Part shown: piece after piece, positions 13,535 through 14,621 of the stretch
Numbering within the stretch: position 1 is the first letter of the stretch
Layout: the number at the start of each line of letters is the position of its first letter
Notes under the pieces: generated by a model
Database searches by the model: none
Seen by the model: only the letters and a program-made list of their open reading frames with translations
What the model was told of the DNA's origin: nothing
Translations under genes and position numbers: made by a program
NCBI GenBank assembly: GCA_043750035.1
Contig: JAYVCI010000160.1
Location: 1 to 14,621, forward strand
Direction of reading: 5' to 3'
DNA: 14,621 nt
Source of the DNA: CANJUD01 sp043750035
Lineage (GTDB): Bacteria; Bacteroidota; Bacteroidia; UKL13-3

Positions 13535-13581
13535 AATTACAAATTAAGAAGTCAATTACGAATTACGAATTATAAATTACG
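13535..13581. repeat. AT-rich 7-bp tandem array
   Basis: AATTACA and AATTAAG (13535-13548) are followed, after five bases, by AATTACG, AATTACG, AATTATA, AATTACG (13554-13581). Six of the units are the same heptamer with at most two changes. The array lies in the presumed 5' leader of the right-edge gene. Confidence 0.75.
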
Positions 13582-13620
13582 AATGTATATATATGTACAC
13601 AGTAAAATTAAGATCAAACA

Positions 13621-13723
13621 TCAGGCGTCAGCCATTCGTCACTTTTAACTTTTGGAAAGTTTGACCAGAAAAATCAGGCGTCAGCAATCCCGATAGCTAT
13701 CGGGACGTAAATCAAGCATCAGC
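13621..13723. repeat. Three spaced copies of TCAGGCGTCAGC
   Basis: Exact 12-mers at 13621-13632 and 13674-13685, and a variant TCAAGCATCAGC (10 of 12) at 13712-13723. Starts are 53 and 38 bp apart. The 18-bp palindrome lies between the second and third copies. Confidence 0.7.
13688..13705. repeat. 18-bp perfect palindrome
   Basis: TCCCGATAGCTATCGGGA is its own reverse complement over all 18 bases. No T run follows it on either strand. A half copy, CCCGATAGC, occurs in the ftsX-rpsF gap at 1589-1597, which suggests a repeat family. Confidence 0.8.
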
Positions 13724-13726
13724 CCC

Positions 13727-13754
13727 CCGAATCCTGAATCCCGAACCCCGCCCC
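13727..13754. repeat. C-rich 7-bp tandem array abutting an ATG
   Basis: CCGAATC, CTGAATC, CCGAACC and CCGCCCC stand in tandem and end one base before the ATG at 13756. This puts a strongly C-rich, purine-poor segment where the ribosome would bind, unlike the A-rich leaders of the other genes. Confidence 0.6.
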
Positions 13755-13755
13755 C

Positions 13756-14621
13756 ATGAACCTTTCAGATCAGAAGAAAAACCTAGATGCAAATCCAAAA
13801 CTGGATGCTAAACTTATAGCAATTGCAGGAGAAAACCTTGGTTGGGAAATGCAGCAGTATGCTCATGATTGTTTGCGTTTCTATATAAAGCCATCATTAT
13901 TGGGCGATGGCGAAATATTGACTGTTAAATTATATAATGATAATCCCACCAATACTGGAGGTGAGATATCGAGCAGTTCGCAAATGAAGTTATTGCCTTC
14001 ATTTACCAAAAACTGGTTCAATGTTAAAAAAATGCAGGAGGAAATTCTGATGTTGTTGGAATATGATACCCTGGATAACTATACCATTGGATTGCCCCAG
14101 CAGCATTTTAATATTTCAGATAAACCATGGCATGCATCAATACCTTGGTTAAGTATCCTTATTGTTTTAATACATGGATATATATTTTGGATGTTCAACC
14201 AAGAAGTGCGTGATGATGCATGGCAGGCAGAAAGTTGGATACTGAAAGACGCCGGAGCATTCGACCGTTCCTTATATTATGATGGCGATTGGTGGCATAT
14301 ACTCAAATCGTTTTTCTTCGATTTTAGGCCGGGTATATTATATGTATCCATCATTGCAGTTTTGACATTGGGCTATGTTATTGAAACCACTATGCCCCGT
14401 TGGTTTTTGCTACTCATTTTAACAGTATCGTCCACCGTAGGCATGTTCTGGGCTTTCGACCGTACCATTGGAAATATGTATGATCTTTCTCAAACCACTT
14501 TTGCTACCCTATTGGGCATATACGTAAGCGGACTTCTTACCAGGGCTATATACTTCCCGTTACAGCGTGTAGTGGCACTCGCCTTGTTTGCATACTTTGG
14601 TTATTGGAGTATGAAATCGGG
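13756..14621 (+). CDS. Multi-pass membrane protein, possibly rhomboid-like (partial, C-terminus missing)
   Basis: Translated by hand from the ATG at 13756, the frame is open for 288 codons to the right edge; an in-frame TGA at 13735-13737 rules out a longer start. Residues 1-125 are soluble, mixed alpha/beta and unrecognised. Hydrophobic segments follow at about 129-147 (IPWLSILIVLIHGYIFWMF), 194-211, 216-233, 246-264 and 271-285. The order of a first helix, a long loop, then YYDGDWWHILKSFFFDF before the second helix recalls the [EDG]-W-W-R-x-x-T-x-x-F-x-H element of rhomboid proteases. However, the usual histidines and asparagine are absent, and the fourth helix reads SQTTFATLLGIY where a GxSG motif would be expected. 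It could therefore be an inactive rhomboid relative or an unrelated membrane protein; the remaining helices lie outside the window. Confidence 0.8.
   Translation, partial: MNLSDQKKNLDANPKLDAKLIAIAGENLGWEMQQYAHDCLRFYIKPSLLGDGEILTVKLYNDNPTNTGGEISSSSQMKLLPSFTKNWFNVKKMQEEILMLLEYDTLDNYTIGLPQQHFNISDKPWHASIPWLSILIVLIHGYIFWMFNQEVRDDAWQAESWILKDAGAFDRSLYYDGDWWHILKSFFFDFRPGILYVSIIAVLTLGYVIETTMPRWFLLLILTVSSTVGMFWAFDRTIGNMYDLSQTTFATLLGIYVSGLLTRAIYFPLQRVVALALFAYFGYWSMKS

Larger units (their letters stand above)
13386..13755. other. 370-bp repeat-rich gap between guaA and the last gene
   Basis: This divergent gap contains the guaA -7 element (13392-13399), an imperfect palindrome (13453-13483), a complete promoter reading right (13483-13515), a 7-bp tandem array (13535-13581), copies of TCAGGCGTCAGC (13621, 13674 and a variant at 13712), an 18-bp palindrome (13688-13705) and a C-rich 7-bp array ending at the next ATG (13727-13754). 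No open frame with a start codon spans it. A start-less frame, 13453-13570, gives protein-like residues (TVNLPEEFLKELQI) but has no support as a gene. Confidence 0.7.

Noticed and set aside
13453..13570. Start-less plus-strand frame giving NLPEEFLKELQIKKS
   Set aside because: It looks protein-like for about 15 residues but has no start codon, runs through the palindrome and heptamers, and is not supported as a gene remnant.
13535..13755. CRISPR array
   Set aside because: The repeats are too short (7-12 bp) and irregularly spaced, with no unique spacers and no cas genes in the window.

Overview
The window looks like the chromosome of a member of the Bacteroidota. It is AT-rich. Several genes are preceded by the TAnnTTTG -7 element of that phylum's main sigma factor, and A-rich stretches stand where a Shine-Dalgarno sequence would be. 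TTG start codons are frequent. The gene sets are also typical: ftsX-DUF3098-uppP, a compact rpsF-rpsR-rplI operon, and a Do-family protease. Nothing points to a plasmid, phage or integrated island, and I saw no tRNA, rRNA, CRISPR array or transposase.

Layout. (1) 1-1501, minus strand: ftsX, a small two-helix DUF3098 protein and the start of uppP, a cell-envelope operon cut by the left edge. (2) 1711-2838, plus strand: ribosomal proteins S6, S18 and L9, divergent from ftsX. (3) 3147-3362, plus strand: an isolated 71-codon membrane peptide with a long leader. Its terminator hairpin lies inside the 3' end of the convergent peptidase gene. (4) 3391-6925, minus strand: mnmA, a lipoprotein and a secreted subtilisin-like protease, joined by stop/start overlaps. 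(5) 7000-10006, minus strand: four phosphorelay genes, namely a lone receiver, a REC-HisKA-HATPase-REC hybrid kinase, an Hpt protein and a receiver with a C-terminal membrane helix. (6) 10129-11589, minus strand: a Do/HtrA periplasmic protease. (7) 11859-13385, minus strand: guaA. (8) 13756 to the end, plus strand: a multi-pass membrane protein, possibly a divergent rhomboid, cut by the right edge.

How the parts work together. Regions 1, 2, 6 and 7 are housekeeping: division and lipid-carrier recycling, ribosome assembly, envelope protein quality control, and GMP synthesis. The most distinctive block is the phosphorelay. None of its four proteins has an extracellular sensor or a DNA-binding output. 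The kinase takes input through its own N-terminal receiver and is translationally overlapped with a very similar lone receiver. The last receiver appears to be tethered to the inner membrane. The output is therefore probably protein-protein signalling, possibly at the membrane, but this is inference.

The gaps between genes carry several unrelated small repeats: a long inverted repeat after guaA, GC-rich palindromes, and 7-, 8- and 14-bp tandem units. These are densest in the 370 bp between guaA and the last gene, downstream of a well-formed promoter.
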